The notes under the pieces were generated by a model that had not been told where the DNA came from, did no database searches, and worked only from the letters and a program-made list of their open reading frames with translations. From the NCBI GenBank assembly GCA_038142525.1, contig JAYQKE010000004.1, forward strand, positions 1 through 38,678: a stretch of DNA of 38,678 bases, written 5' to 3'. Positions 17,637 through 26,939 of the stretch are shown here, piece after piece; positions within the stretch are counted from its first letter, which is position 1; each line of letters starts with the position of its first letter. The position numbers and the translations under genes were made by a program. Source of the DNA: CAJQHK01 sp038142525. GTDB lineage: Bacteria; Pseudomonadota; Alphaproteobacteria; Rickettsiales; UBA1997.

Positions 17637-18686
17637 TTAAGGTCGATTAATTAATTGTTGTATCTTGATATTAGATCTATGCCAATCCTTAATCGGCACT
17701 GCAGGAATTCCAGCCATCACCTGCATTGGAGCAACATCTTTAATAACACCGCTTTTTCCAGCAATCTTTGCGCCATCACCAACCTTCAAATGACCAGAAA
17801 TTGAAGCATGCCCTCCAATTTGAACAAAGCGACCAATTTTACAACTACCAGCAAGAGCAGAGCGACCAGCAATAACAGTTCCTTGACCAATCTCAACATT
17901 ATGAGCAATTTGTACCAAATTATCAATTTTGACTTGATCAGAGATAATAGTATCGCTAATTGCACCGCGATCAATACAGGAATTGGCGCCAATATCAACA
18001 TAATTGCCAATTCTTACTAATCCTAATTGTAAAATTTTATGATTAATTCCCTTATTATGGACATAGCCAAAGCCGTCCTGACCAATTTTTACACCTGTAT
18101 TAATAAAGCAATTATTGCCAATTTCGGCAAATGAAATATTAGAAAGTGATTTAATAATAGTATTATTACCAATAGTGACATTGTCGCCAATATAGCTATT
18201 AGCATCAATGGTTACATTATCGCCAATTGTTACATTTTTACCAATATAGACATTGGGCATGATAGTTACATTTTTACCAATTTTTATATCTTTTGCTGAT
18301 TTCTGCTGATAGGAGATATTTTCCTGATAAAGATTTGCTATTAACTGACTATAGGAAAAATATGGATCATCAGAAATTAGAGCGATGATATTATTTGGTT
18401 TTTTGGATAGATATTTTTTTTCCATAAAACAATAGCTAGCTTTACTTTCTTTTAGAAAAGGAAGATAAGAAGCTGAATGTAGAAAAGAAATTTCACCAAT
18501 ATTAGCTTGATCTAAGGTGGCAACTTCAAAAATTCTATCTTTTAGATGATTTTCCTGACCATCCTCTAATATAGAATCTGTTAATTTTAGGATTTCTTCT
18601 AAAGTTATAGATTCTTGCTGTTTTTTAAAAAATTTTGAATTAATAGCCATTTTTTGTAAAAAATTATTTTTGAATATTGTGATCAA
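17637..18686 (-). CDS. lpxD: UDP-3-O-acylglucosamine N-acyltransferase
   Basis: The third step of lipid A synthesis: transfer of a 3-hydroxyacyl chain from acyl-ACP to the glucosamine nitrogen. Intact at 349 residues. After an N-terminal uridine-binding domain (to about residue 110) there is a left-handed beta-helix of many hexapeptide units such as IGKNVTIGDNVTI. The catalytic His lies in LVQIAHNVEIGQGT and the family C terminus MAGIPAVPIKDWHR is present. The start may be the ATG at 18686 or the second Met (MAINSKFF), 12 codons later. It lies 14 bases after virB11. Its presence shows the organism makes, or made, lipid A, which several Rickettsiales have lost. Confidence 0.95.
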   Translation of the reverse strand: MITIFKNNFLQKMAINSKFFKKQQESITLEEILKLTDSILEDGQENHLKDRIFEVATLDQANIGEISFLHSASYLPFLKESKASYCFMEKKYLSKKPNNIIALISDDPYFSYSQLIANLYQENISYQQKSAKDIKIGKNVTIMPNVYIGKNVTIGDNVTIDANSYIGDNVTIGNNTIIKSLSNISFAEIGNNCFINTGVKIGQDGFGYVHNKGINHKILQLGLVRIGNYVDIGANSCIDRGAISDTIISDQVKIDNLVQIAHNVEIGQGTVIAGRSALAGSCKIGRFVQIGGHASISGHLKVGDGAKIAGKSGVIKDVAPMQVMAGIPAVPIKDWHRSNIKIQQLINRP

Positions 18687-18700
18687 GATAGATAAAATAA

Positions 18701-19690
18701 CTAAATTTCATCTTCAAGATATCTAAAGTAAATATTAGAAACAAATCTCACACCTTTCTCACCCCTCTTTAATTGTACCACAATATCTACCACATTTTTA
18801 ATATATTTTAAAATTTCATCAGGTGACATACCTAAATTCGCTTGCATAACCATTAATTTTAATTGTTCTAAAGCCATTTGTGGAGTGTCGGCATGAAGAG
18901 TTGATATTGATCCTGGATGACCAGTATTAATAGCTCTTAAAAAGCTAAAAGCTTCAGCACCACGGAGCTCACCAACAATAATTCGATCAGGACGAAGACG
19001 AAGACAAGCTTCAATTAAATTTTGGGTATTAACATTTGCCCTACCCTGACCACCTTTTGAAGCCAGTAAATGCACTTTATTAGGATGATTATCTAAATCA
19101 ACCTCTCTAGCATCTTCAACCGTAATTAGCCTTTCTTCAGATGGAATAGATTTAAGCATAGCATTGGAAAAAGTGGTTTTACCGGTTGAAGTACCACCGC
19201 TAACAATAATATTTTTTTTATATAAAATTGCTCTTTGTAAAAAATCCTTTGTCTTACCCGCCTTTAATAATTTTGCTAATATAATGTTATTTTTATTTTC
19301 TTCTTCAGTAATTTTGATAGCATCAAAGGCATGCATTTTCTCATAATCATCCAATGTCCAATTAAGAGCGGATTTCTTTCGAATAGACATTACTACCTTT
19401 GTATTTTCGCAAGCTGGAGGAAAAACAATTTGAATACGATAACCATCAGGAAGTGTTGCTGAAAGCAATGGTTCTTCTTCACTAACTCTTTGATCGGTTG
19501 CTTGAGCAACTAATCTAGCTAAATCTTTCAAATGGTTTAAATCAAAGGTTTCTAGGGGTTTTTTAATCATTTCACCCTTATACTCAATCCATAATTCTTT
19601 AGGATCATTTATAGAAATCTCATTTACCCCATCCTTTTCCAGAAACTGTTTTAAAGGCAATAAATATGAATTTAGAGCAGCAATTGACAT
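18701..19690 (-). CDS. virB11: Type IV secretion ATPase VirB11
   Basis: Hexameric traffic ATPase of the VirB type IV secretion system, at the cytoplasmic face of the inner membrane. Intact at 329 residues. The N-terminal domain covers about 1-130. Walker A is GGTSTGKT (165-172), the Asp box is near LITVEDAREVDL, Walker B-like sequence is RPDRIIVGELRG, and the His box is NTGHPGSISTLHAD. Its ATG overlaps the stop codon of the upstream porin gene (TAATG), suggesting translational coupling, and lpxD follows after 14 bases. This is away from virB8-virB10 and virD4, which normally adjoin virB11; in Rickettsiales the vir genes are scattered. Confidence 0.96.
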   Translation of the reverse strand: MSIAALNSYLLPLKQFLEKDGVNEISINDPKELWIEYKGEMIKKPLETFDLNHLKDLARLVAQATDQRVSEEEPLLSATLPDGYRIQIVFPPACENTKVVMSIRKKSALNWTLDDYEKMHAFDAIKITEEENKNNIILAKLLKAGKTKDFLQRAILYKKNIIVSGGTSTGKTTFSNAMLKSIPSEERLITVEDAREVDLDNHPNKVHLLASKGGQGRANVNTQNLIEACLRLRPDRIIVGELRGAEAFSFLRAINTGHPGSISTLHADTPQMALEQLKLMVMQANLGMSPDEILKYIKNVVDIVVQLKRGEKGVRFVSNIYFRYLEDEI

Positions 19691-21171
19691 TAAAATTTAA
19701 ATAAAATTCCCATTAAAATAATATAACCATCATTATCAGCAATCTGCCTTTGCGATGAAGGTAGAGATTCTTGATTATCAATATTAGATCCATTAAAGAA
19801 TTTACTGTGATTTGAATCAAAATCAAATTTTGCTAATTCTAGATATGATTTTAAAGATTTTTTAGTTTATAATCAAGACTAAAAACATTGGCTTGATAGA
19901 TATTATTCTGAAAATTAGATTTTAAATAGGTAAATGATGTTGCAATTGGACCAAATTCATAAGAAATTCCAGCATTTAAATAATAAGAATTATTAAATTT
20001 AGTAATATTTTGACCGCAATCTTGATTTGCAAGAGTCAAGTTTGGATTATAATCACAAGAATAAATGCCAGATTTTGGAGTTAAAGAATCACCCCAATTA
20101 CCATAGGAACCGCCAATTGTAAAACCAAAATAAGTTAGCATCATGCCAATCTCATAGGAATTTAAATTATTTTGCTGATAGTTCCGATCAATTTCCCCAT
20201 ATTCACCAGTAATAGAGGTGGCAAAACCAATATTATCAAAATAATTAGAATAATTTAAGCCCCAAGAATAAATATTTCTAAGATTGGTAGATATGTCATT
20301 ATTTGGATCAATTTCTAGATCATTTTTAGCATTTATTGTATAACCAAAGCCAGCCTGAAAACCGTTAATTCTATTACTGTAATAATTTAATTTTAATGAA
20401 TTATGTAAATTACCAAAACTATTATCACTATTAATTCTGCTGTTACTTTTATTATTAGCAAAACCAAACAATTTATTAGAATTTTTATCATTATAATTAT
20501 TATCAGAAATTTTATGATAGGATCCTGTAGCATAGCCACCATGAGAAACAGGTGAAGTTGGAAGTAAAATAAATTTTGGGAGTTTTACTTTGGAGCAATC
20601 ACCATTTTCAGAAATAATATCTCCAGAATTATTATAGCCACCACAATTAGCAATTTGCCTAATATTTTGATCTGAGCCATTTCTTAAAATTGGTAAATTT
20701 AAATATTGCAAATATCCACCACTTATTCCACCAGAACCTCTAGCAAAATTATAAGTAGAAATGGCCATTTTTTTATTTACAGGAATATTTTTTCCCAATT
20801 GAAATTTACCAATTTTTTCCTGCAAAAATAGATAAGATTTTTCTAAATAAGCATGATATTGGTCATTTTTATCATTATTATTGCCATAATTTGCCCTAAT
20901 ATTTCCAGCAAAACCAATTTTTTTTATTTTTGAATATTTTTTGGTAATTTTTAATGAGGAATTAAGATCTGAATAGATATTATTACTATCATCTTTTATT
21001 TGATTACTATTTATTTGATTAAAATAGTTATTTTGGTTTTTATAGGAATAATTTGTATCTAGAGAGTTTTTTTGTTCTAGAATAACAGAATCTGATAATT
21101 TTTTTTTTAGCAAAAGAAGTGGAAGGAAATAGGAGCAATAAAGCCCACAGCAAACAAATTAAAGATTTCAA
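19690..21171 (-). pseudogene. Outer-membrane porin, two homopolymer frameshifts
   Basis: A beta-barrel porin reconstructed from three frames. A signal peptide (LICLLWALLLLFPSTSFA) is read up to the A10 run at 21099-21108. Removing one A joins it to the main frame (21113-19851), which alternates aromatic-containing strands and loops such as YSWGLNYSNYFDNIGFATSITGEYG. At the A6 run 19858-19863 adding one A continues the frame into SLKSYLELAKFDFDSNH and NDGYIILMGILFKF, ending in Phe as barrel proteins do for BAM recognition. The stop is 19690-19692. The start is uncertain: TTG at 21169-21171, or an ATG near 21190 with another indel. Passive solute diffusion is the likely role. Family is by pattern. 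Confidence 0.75.
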
Positions 21172-21262
21172 CCTCCACCATCTTAATTCACCCTCGGAAG
21201 TTATAAATCCCTCTATGGAAGAATCAAAATGATAAAAGATCATTTTGGTGGGGACAAATATA

Positions 21263-22505
21263 CTAACCTTCAACTCTTTCCTTTAAATTAATATTTAAAG
21301 CACCATGTTTTTTAGCTACCTTAGTAAAAGCCAAAATAGCTTTATCCAAATGTTCTTTGCTATGAGAAGATGATAATTGCACTCTAATTCTAGCTTCACC
21401 TTTTGGTACTACAGGATAGGAAAATGGAATAACATAAATACCCTCATCTTCAATTAAATCCTTAGCAATGGCGGCACTTAATTTTTCATCATAAAACATA
21501 ATTGGTACAATTGGATGATATCCCGGCCTCACTTCCAAACCAGCCTTTTTCATTTCTTTTCTAAAATATTTGGTATTTTGGGCTAATTTTTCAATTTTTG
21601 CTTTAGAATTTTTAATTTCACGAATAATTTCTAAAGAAACCTTAGCAACTGCTGGACTAATATTATTAGAAAATAAATATGGACGAGCCTTATTACGCAA
21701 TTTATCAATAATTGCTTTTTTAGAAGCAATAATTCCTCCACCACTGCCACCAATCGATTTTCCCAAAGTTGTGGTTAAAATATCAACTCTATCAAAAACA
21801 CCTCTATCTTCAATGGTGCCACGACCATTTTTGCCAATAAAACCAGTAGCATGACAATCATCAACTAAAACCAAAGAATTATATTTTTCTGCCAAATCAC
21901 AAATTTCTTCTAAAGGGGCGATATCACCATCCATAGAAAAAACACCATCAGTTACAATGATTTTATTTTTAGCACCAGATTCTTGAGCTGCTTGCAATTT
22001 AGCCTCCAAATCATTCATATCATCAAATTTATAGAAAAATCTTTTAGCCTTACAAAGCCTAATTCCGTCAATTAATGAAGCATGATTAAGATCTGCTGAA
22101 ATAATAGCATCATCCTTATCGAAAAGAAGCGACAAAAACAGCGCCATTAGCACCGAAGCAAGAAGCAAAAGTAATTACATCCTCATAACCCAAAAATTCT
22201 GCCAACTCCTTTTCAAATTCTTTATGAATATCCATTGTACCACAGATAAAGCGAACTGAAGCAGTACCAAAACCATAATCATCAATAGATTTTTTAGCTA
22301 TTTCACAAAATTTTTTATCATTGGCAAGGCCGAGATAATTATTGGCACAAAGATTAATAACTTGTTTTTTATTACCGTCATTATCAATAATATCAACCAC
22401 TACATCTTGCGAAGAAGTAATTTGATATTCATCCTTATAAAGTCCATCTTTCTTAAGATCTTTTAATTCTTTTTCAATATCGGTTAAAAATTTTTGTTCT
22501 ATCAT
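21263..22505 (-). pseudogene. kbl: 2-amino-3-ketobutyrate CoA ligase, one frameshift
   Basis: PLP-dependent alpha-oxoamine synthase that cleaves 2-amino-3-oxobutyrate with CoA to glycine and acetyl-CoA, normally paired with threonine dehydrogenase. The N-terminal frame (22505-22116) has LCANNYLGLAND and GFGTASVRFICGTMDIHKEF. The second frame (about 22140-21263) has ISADLNHASLIDGIRLCKAK, VDDCHATGFIGKNGRGT and the PLP lysine in TTLGKSIGGSGGG. Near 22130-22145 the sequence lacks about two bases compared with the family, giving a total near 414 codons (usual length about 400). No tdh gene is in the window. Serine palmitoyltransferase and ALA synthase are relatives, but the motifs fit Kbl best. 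Confidence 0.85.
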
Positions 22506-22538
22506 CTATTAAATATTTGAATTTGGTGCGCTCTAAAC

Positions 22539-22561
22539 AATATCAATGTAAACTTGATATT
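22539..22561. promoter_or_regulatory. Inverted repeat upstream of kbl
   Basis: AATATCAA and TTGATATT are perfect inverted copies separated by TGTAAAC, 34 bases upstream of the kbl start. The position and symmetry suit a repressor operator or the foot of a leader hairpin, but there is no independent support. Confidence 0.25.
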
Positions 22562-22689
22562 TACAGTATTAACTTTACTAAGAAAATCTAAAAAATCTAC
22601 CTATCTTTTCAAGACTATAAACCCAGAATTAGGTTAAACAGTAAAATGGATAGTATCACGCAAAAATAAAATCTTCCTCATTTATATTC

Positions 22690-22875
22690 ATCTCTCCGAT
22701 AATGCGCCCCACTTCCTGGACAGCCCCTTAAGAAACTTTTGACATCATTTTTACCCAAAACTTAAGGAGTAAAATATGACCAATAGAAAAAAATACAGTC
22801 CAAAATTTAAAGCAAAAGTTGCATTAGCGACAATAAAAGGAGAAAAAACTATCGCTGAACTTTCTTCTGTCAATC
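22690..22875 (+). mobile_element. IS3-family element, 5' end with an OrfA fragment
   Basis: A leader ending in AAGGAGT precedes an ATG at 22776 that starts MTNRKKYSPKFKAKVALATI and continues GEKTIAELSS. This is the start of an IS3-family OrfA (helix-turn-helix) of the IS2/IS51-like kind, with a clear ribosome binding site. After about 33 codons the similarity stops and the sequence passes into the end of nnrD, so only the left end of the element survives. It is a different IS3 subgroup from the element near 32.5 kb. Confidence 0.75.
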
Positions 22876-22887
22876 TTGAATATTTAA

Positions 22888-23505
22888 TTAATAATAATTG
22901 GTTAATATATCCATTGGCAATAAGCCAATCTCACCTTTCTTACTTTTAATTTTATCTCTTTGCCAGAGCATGTTGATAGGTTGCTAAAATTGCAGATTCT
23001 CCTAAACTAATATTTTGAGTAGCAAAGCCAGCAATTAAGCCAGTTAATATATCACCCATTCCAGCGACAGCCATAGCAGGATTGCCATAAGGACATAAAT
23101 AAAATTTCTGATCACCAGTAAAAATCAAACTATTACAACCTTTTAAAATAGAAATAGCCTGATATTTATTAAATAAATCTTGAACTGATTTTTTGCGATC
23201 TTGCTGTATTTTCGCAACTGTCCTTTTTAAAAGACGAGTCGCCTCTTTGGGATGTGGTGTTAAAACAGCATTTTTTAAATCATATTTTTCTTGAGATTCG
23301 CTCAAAAGGTTTAAAGCATCAGCATCAATAATTTTTGGCAAATCTGATTTCATAAAAAAATCAAATAATTCTCGTGACCAATTGGATTTTCCTAAACCAG
23401 GACCAATAGCAATTAAAGTTTTTCCTTTTAATATTTCTGGTAAATCCTCCTCCTTATCATAAATTTTTGTCATAACATTGGGAAGTCTAGAAATTAGTGG
23501 TGCTA
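22888..23505 (-). pseudogene. nnrD: ADP-dependent NAD(P)H-hydrate dehydratase, N-terminally truncated
   Basis: The dehydratase repairs hydrated NADH and NADPH. Visible motifs: AIGPGLGKSNWS, DADALNLLSE, LTPHPKEATRLLKRT, and the catalytic GMGDILTGLIAGFA. The glycine-rich start of the domain and any epimerase domain are missing: upstream the frame reads PLISRLPNV and then meets a stop close to palindrome C (23523-23603). At the other end, a one-base shift near 22950 restores KKGEIGLLPMDILTNYY with a stop at 22888-22890. So it has lost its 5' part and has one frameshift. The bridged frame in the middle is 173 codons (23473-22952). Probably non-functional. Confidence 0.8.
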
Positions 23506-23522
23506 CATGCTACCTTCTAGTT

Positions 23523-23603
23523 AAGGAACCTCTGATTTTCCTATTTAATTTTGTCTATTTTTTCTGAAAAATGAAAAAATAGACAAAATTAAATAGGAAA
23601 ATC
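23523..23603. repeat. Long palindrome, copy C (right tip missing)
   Basis: A left arm beginning AAGGAACCTCTGATTTTCC, the spacer CTGAAAAATG and most of the right arm; the last AGAGGTTCC is missing and replaced by CACCCATAG. It lies at the point where the 5' part of nnrD is lost. The 200 bases that follow (23604-23806) hold only short imperfect repeats. Confidence 0.85.
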
Positions 23604-23806
23604 CACCCATAGAATGAAATACGAAATTTTATAATTTTCCAGAAATTTCTACGAATTTGGCTATTTTAGGGCCATTCTAAAATTTCAGAAAATTCAAAAA
23701 TTTCTACAGGAACCTTGAAAAAAAAATTATCTATGACTTTTAAAGATTTAATGGTCTAACAAATGGGTGCAGTTCTTTTTGCCAAATCACAAATTAAAAT
23801 CTTTAA

Positions 23807-23859
23807 GGAAAATCTGATTTTCCTATTTAATTTTGTCTATTTTTTCATTTTTCAGAAAA
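23807..23859. repeat. Half palindrome next to the IS5-type relic
   Basis: One arm only, followed by CATTTTTCAG in the opposite spacer orientation to copies A-C. The outermost bases read AGGAAAATCTGATTTTCCT instead of AGGAACCTCTGATTTTCCT, so the tip itself has become a small palindrome. It directly precedes IS5-type end sequence. Confidence 0.8.
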
Positions 23860-23889
23860 GCTTGATTTATCTAGCTTTTTTGCTTATTA

Positions 23890-25015
23890 TTGATATATTA
23901 AATTCAAATAAAATAATAATTATCCAAATTTAGCAATCATTTTTTCATTAGCAATTTCTGGTAGAAAATTAAGAGCGGAGAAGTTTCTAATCAAATGACG
24001 GATATTATTCCATGGCAAAGATTGATTGATTAGAGCCTTTTTATCCTAATGGTACTAGTGATTACGGTGGCAGGAAGGTGACAGATTTATTATTAATATT
24101 TAAGATTCATTTGTTACAGCAGTGGTTTGGTCTTAGATGATCCAGCTTTGAAAGGATGTTATATGATAGAATAAGTTTTCAAAAATTCTTAAATATTGAT
24201 ATTGGTATTGATAATGTTCCGGATGAGACTGTGATATTGAGATTCCGTCATTTATTGTGAAAAAAATAATTTATCGTCGATTATATTTAACACCAAATAA
24301 AAAGTTTCATCATCTTGTAATAATGATCTTTTGTTGAAGTAGGGTACGATCTTTAGCTGTCGTCATTAATAGAATGAATAATTGGCAAAAAACAAGAAGT
24401 TTGAAAAGGGACCAATATGAGACTTCATGCCAAGAAAGGGAAAAATAATAATTCTTCCCTTTCTTGGTAGAAGACATCTCTTGGTCCCTTTTCATTCTAT
24501 TCTTCTTGCTTTTTTGATTCTAGTTGGAGCAGATATTAATGTCGCATCAGTTATCGTGACCCTCCTTCAACAAAAGATCATTCTCTTCAAGATATGAATT
24601 TACCTCGTTAAATATAATCGACGATAAATTAAACTTTTCCAATAAATGACGGAATCTCAATATCACAGTCTCAGCGGAACATTATCAATACCAATATCAA
24701 TATTTAAGAATTTTTGAAAACTTATTCTATCATATATAGCATCCTCCAATTAGCTGGATCACTAAGACCAAACCACTGCTGTAACAAATGAATCTTAAAT
24801 ATTAATAATAAATCTGTCACCTTTGCCACCGTAAAACTAGTAAATTAGGATAAAAAGGCTCTATCTTATCAATCAATCTTTGCCATGGAATAATATCCGT
24901 CATTTGATTAAGAAACTTCTCCGCTCTTAATTTTCTACCAGAAATTGCTAATGAAAAAAAAATGATTGCAAAATTAAATTAGGAAAATTTTATTTGAATT
25001 TAATTTATCAATAAT
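23890..25015. mobile_element. IS5-type element relic folded into a 1.1-kb imperfect palindrome
   Basis: The right part (about 24290-24970) is collinear with the IS5-type element at 31200-31860. The left part (about 23930-24275) is the reverse complement of the same element's 5' half, so the whole is an imperfect palindrome centred near 24450. Transposase coding is recognisable in both arms, for example minus-strand bases corresponding to ISFQKFLNIDIGIDNVP, without the frameshift of the 31-kb copy. Several insertions unique to this copy perfect the hairpin pairing (see findings). All frames are interrupted. Flanks carry a half palindrome (23807-23859) and a damaged one (24969-24987). Confidence 0.85.
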
Positions 25016-25330
25016 TGATTTGCTCATAAACGTTCTAGATTCAGGTTATTTGGCTCAAATGAAATTCAAAAAAATTTTATAAAAGTCAAGTTGTTCGTCA
25101 AAAATAGCAAAATTTCTTTGATATCTAAACGACGGATGGTTTTTGCTAATATTTCTCCGATTTCAACCAACCTTTGATGAGGGGATTTTTAAACTTTTTC
25201 ATCAGTTTGTAGTTTCATGAACTATCAAGTTCATTTTCTAAAATTCTATTATTAGAATATGAAATGATACTATAATGGCACAATGACACTAATGATTACC
25301 TATATGCACTCATCTTTACTAATGGGGAAA
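25016..25330. other. Intergenic, no gene seen
   Basis: About 315 bases between the IS5-type relic and the DUF123 pseudogene. I see no long frame, no structured RNA and no recognisable repeat. Confidence 0.5.
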
Positions 25331-25674
25331 TTAACCAAGATATTTTAAATGAGATTTACATCCATTTTTACAATCAGAACTGCCAAATCCAACAACAATA
25401 ATTTCACCAGTAGCTTTTTGATTTAAAGCGCACTCTTCCTCATCAAATTTTTGGATCAGTGATTTTAGTATTTTTGTCATTTAGAAGTCTTTATATGCCA
25501 ATGCAGTTTTTTATCAGATGAACTTGATTGATGCCTTTTGATTCTCTCATCGATATTTTTCTTAGCTGATCCAGTATAGATATAATTACCCATTGGAAAG
25601 GTAAATTTACCTAATTTACCGATCTCAATTTCTATATTTTCATTTAGATGAATGTGAAGTTGATAGCTTTGCAT
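25331..25674 (-). pseudogene. DUF123 / GIY-YIG-like protein, frameshifted
   Basis: The first 65 codons contain GNYIYTGSAKKNIDERIKRH and KKLHWHI, characteristic of the DUF123 family, a GIY-YIG-like fold found alone or fused to endonuclease III. After HWHI the frame breaks; from 25480 another frame gives TKILKSLIQKFDEEECALNQ and then IIVVGFGSSDCKNGCKSHL, the Cys-containing end of the family, with a stop at 25331-25333. The joined protein would be about 114 residues, close to the family length. Function of DUF123 is unproven; the fold suggests DNA binding or cleavage. One indel near 25480-25490 accounts for the break. Confidence 0.7.
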
Positions 25675-25789
25675 ATTAACAATCTCGAATAACTTTGGTC
25701 ACCACTCCCCAGAAATGAAAATTTTGATCTTCATCCTCAATATCAGGATAATCCTTATTTTCTGAAATTAGTTTGGTCACCCCATCTTT

Positions 25790-26122
25790 TTGACTAAGTC
25801 TTTTTACAACTGCACCATTATTAAGAACGATCTATTTCCAAATATTGAGTCAGGATCTTATCTGGTACTTGATAACGCCAAATTTCATCATGACTCAAAG
25901 GCAGAAATTGCTGATAAAAATATTGAAACCATTGCAGACATAGCAAAGAAATTCAATATCACATTACTTTATCTTCCAGCTTATTCACCAGATCTTAACC
26001 CAATTGAAAAGAAATGGTCTCAAATCAAGTATTGGTACAGGAAGTGGAGAAATAAATACAGCGATAAAAGAGAGTTACTCGAAATGTTGCTTGGAATAAG
26101 AGAAAATGCAAGCTTAATTTAG
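25790..26122 (+). pseudogene. IS630-type transposase, C-terminal fragment
   Basis: About 110 codons of the catalytic domain of an IS630/Tc1-mariner-type transposase. The second acidic residue is in SGSYLVLDNAKFHHDSK and the third in LLYLPAYSPDLNPIEKKW, the hallmark motif of the family. The N-terminal helix-turn-helix and the first Asp are missing. The upstream sequence (25690-25785) contains two copies of TTTGGTCACC but no element end that I could define. It belongs to a different subgroup from the tail at 3917-4085. Confidence 0.85.
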
Positions 26123-26236
26123 TTGTCTATAGTTTGTAATGATTCTCTTAAACTAGAAGCATTGGCATTACTAAGTTCAAATGATAAATAAAAAAATACT
26201 ATAATTGTGGTAAAGAAATATTTTATCACTTTATAT

Positions 26237-26875
26237 TTATAATTTAGTATCAATTTTTTTAATATATTGTGCTACTAATTTTAAATAAATATAGCCAGTA
26301 ACAATTGTTAAAAAGGCAGCCAGAGAAAATAAAATACCGCCAATTGTAACGACATAATCAATTATCATATCTTTAGTAGAATTATAAACCTCTTCCCCAA
26401 TCATTAAAGAAAACTCATCAATCACATAACCAGAACCACTTTCTCCCAATAAAAGTAAGGTAATTGCCCCCATTTGAATGGCTGTTTTAATTTTAGCCAA
26501 ATTGCTAACAGGCATTTGAATATTATAATTTGCTAAAAATTCTCTAAAACCAGAAACTAAAATTTCACGAGCAATAATAATTAAACCAGGAATTAAAATA
26601 ATTAAATTACCATGGCTAAAATTAATAAGCATAACAATAGTCAAAATAACTAGTAATTTATCAGCAATTGGATCAAGACATTTGCCAAAAGCACTTTGAG
26701 CCTTAAGATATCGCGCTAAATAACCATCAAAAAAATCAGTAATACTTGCCAAAGCAAAAAGAAAAGCTACAATAACATTGGAAGCAAAACCATGAAAATA
26801 AAATGATATTATAATAATTGGAATTAATATAATTCTAAAAATTGTTAAAATATTTGGAATATTTTTCATGTTCAT
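26237..26875 (-). CDS. pgsA: CDP-diacylglycerol--glycerol-3-phosphate 3-phosphatidyltransferase
   Basis: Inner-membrane enzyme making phosphatidylglycerol phosphate from CDP-diacylglycerol and glycerol 3-phosphate. Intact at 212 residues. The CDP-alcohol phosphotransferase motif D-G-x2-A-R-x8-G-x3-D-x3-D is complete (Asp50, Gly51, Ala54, Arg55, Gly64, Asp68, Asp72), and the start NIPNILTIFRIILIPI is typical of PgsA. About five to six hydrophobic spans are present, including ILLPFL-type helices near the C terminus. It is transcribed away from the XerC-like gene, whose start is 64 bases distant, so the gap holds both promoters. Confidence 0.95.
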   Translation of the reverse strand: MNMKNIPNILTIFRIILIPIIIISFYFHGFASNVIVAFLFALASITDFFDGYLARYLKAQSAFGKCLDPIADKLLVILTIVMLINFSHGNLIILIPGLIIIAREILVSGFREFLANYNIQMPVSNLAKIKTAIQMGAITLLLLGESGSGYVIDEFSLMIGEEVYNSTKDMIIDYVVTIGGILFSLAAFLTIVTGYIYLKLVAQYIKKIDTKL

Positions 26876-26939
26876 TTTTTAAAGATAATATGGGTACTGT
26901 TCAAAATAGGCTATTAATTATAAGTTAAATTGTCAATTT

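Noticed and set aside
23604..23770. Small element with ends CACCCAT and ATGGGTG
   Set aside because: Seven-base inverted ends are too short to separate from chance in this AT-rich DNA, and no duplication flanks them.
24310..24495. Minus-strand frame of 61 codons
   Set aside because: It lies in the IS5-type relic and only reads a shuffled piece of that transposase.
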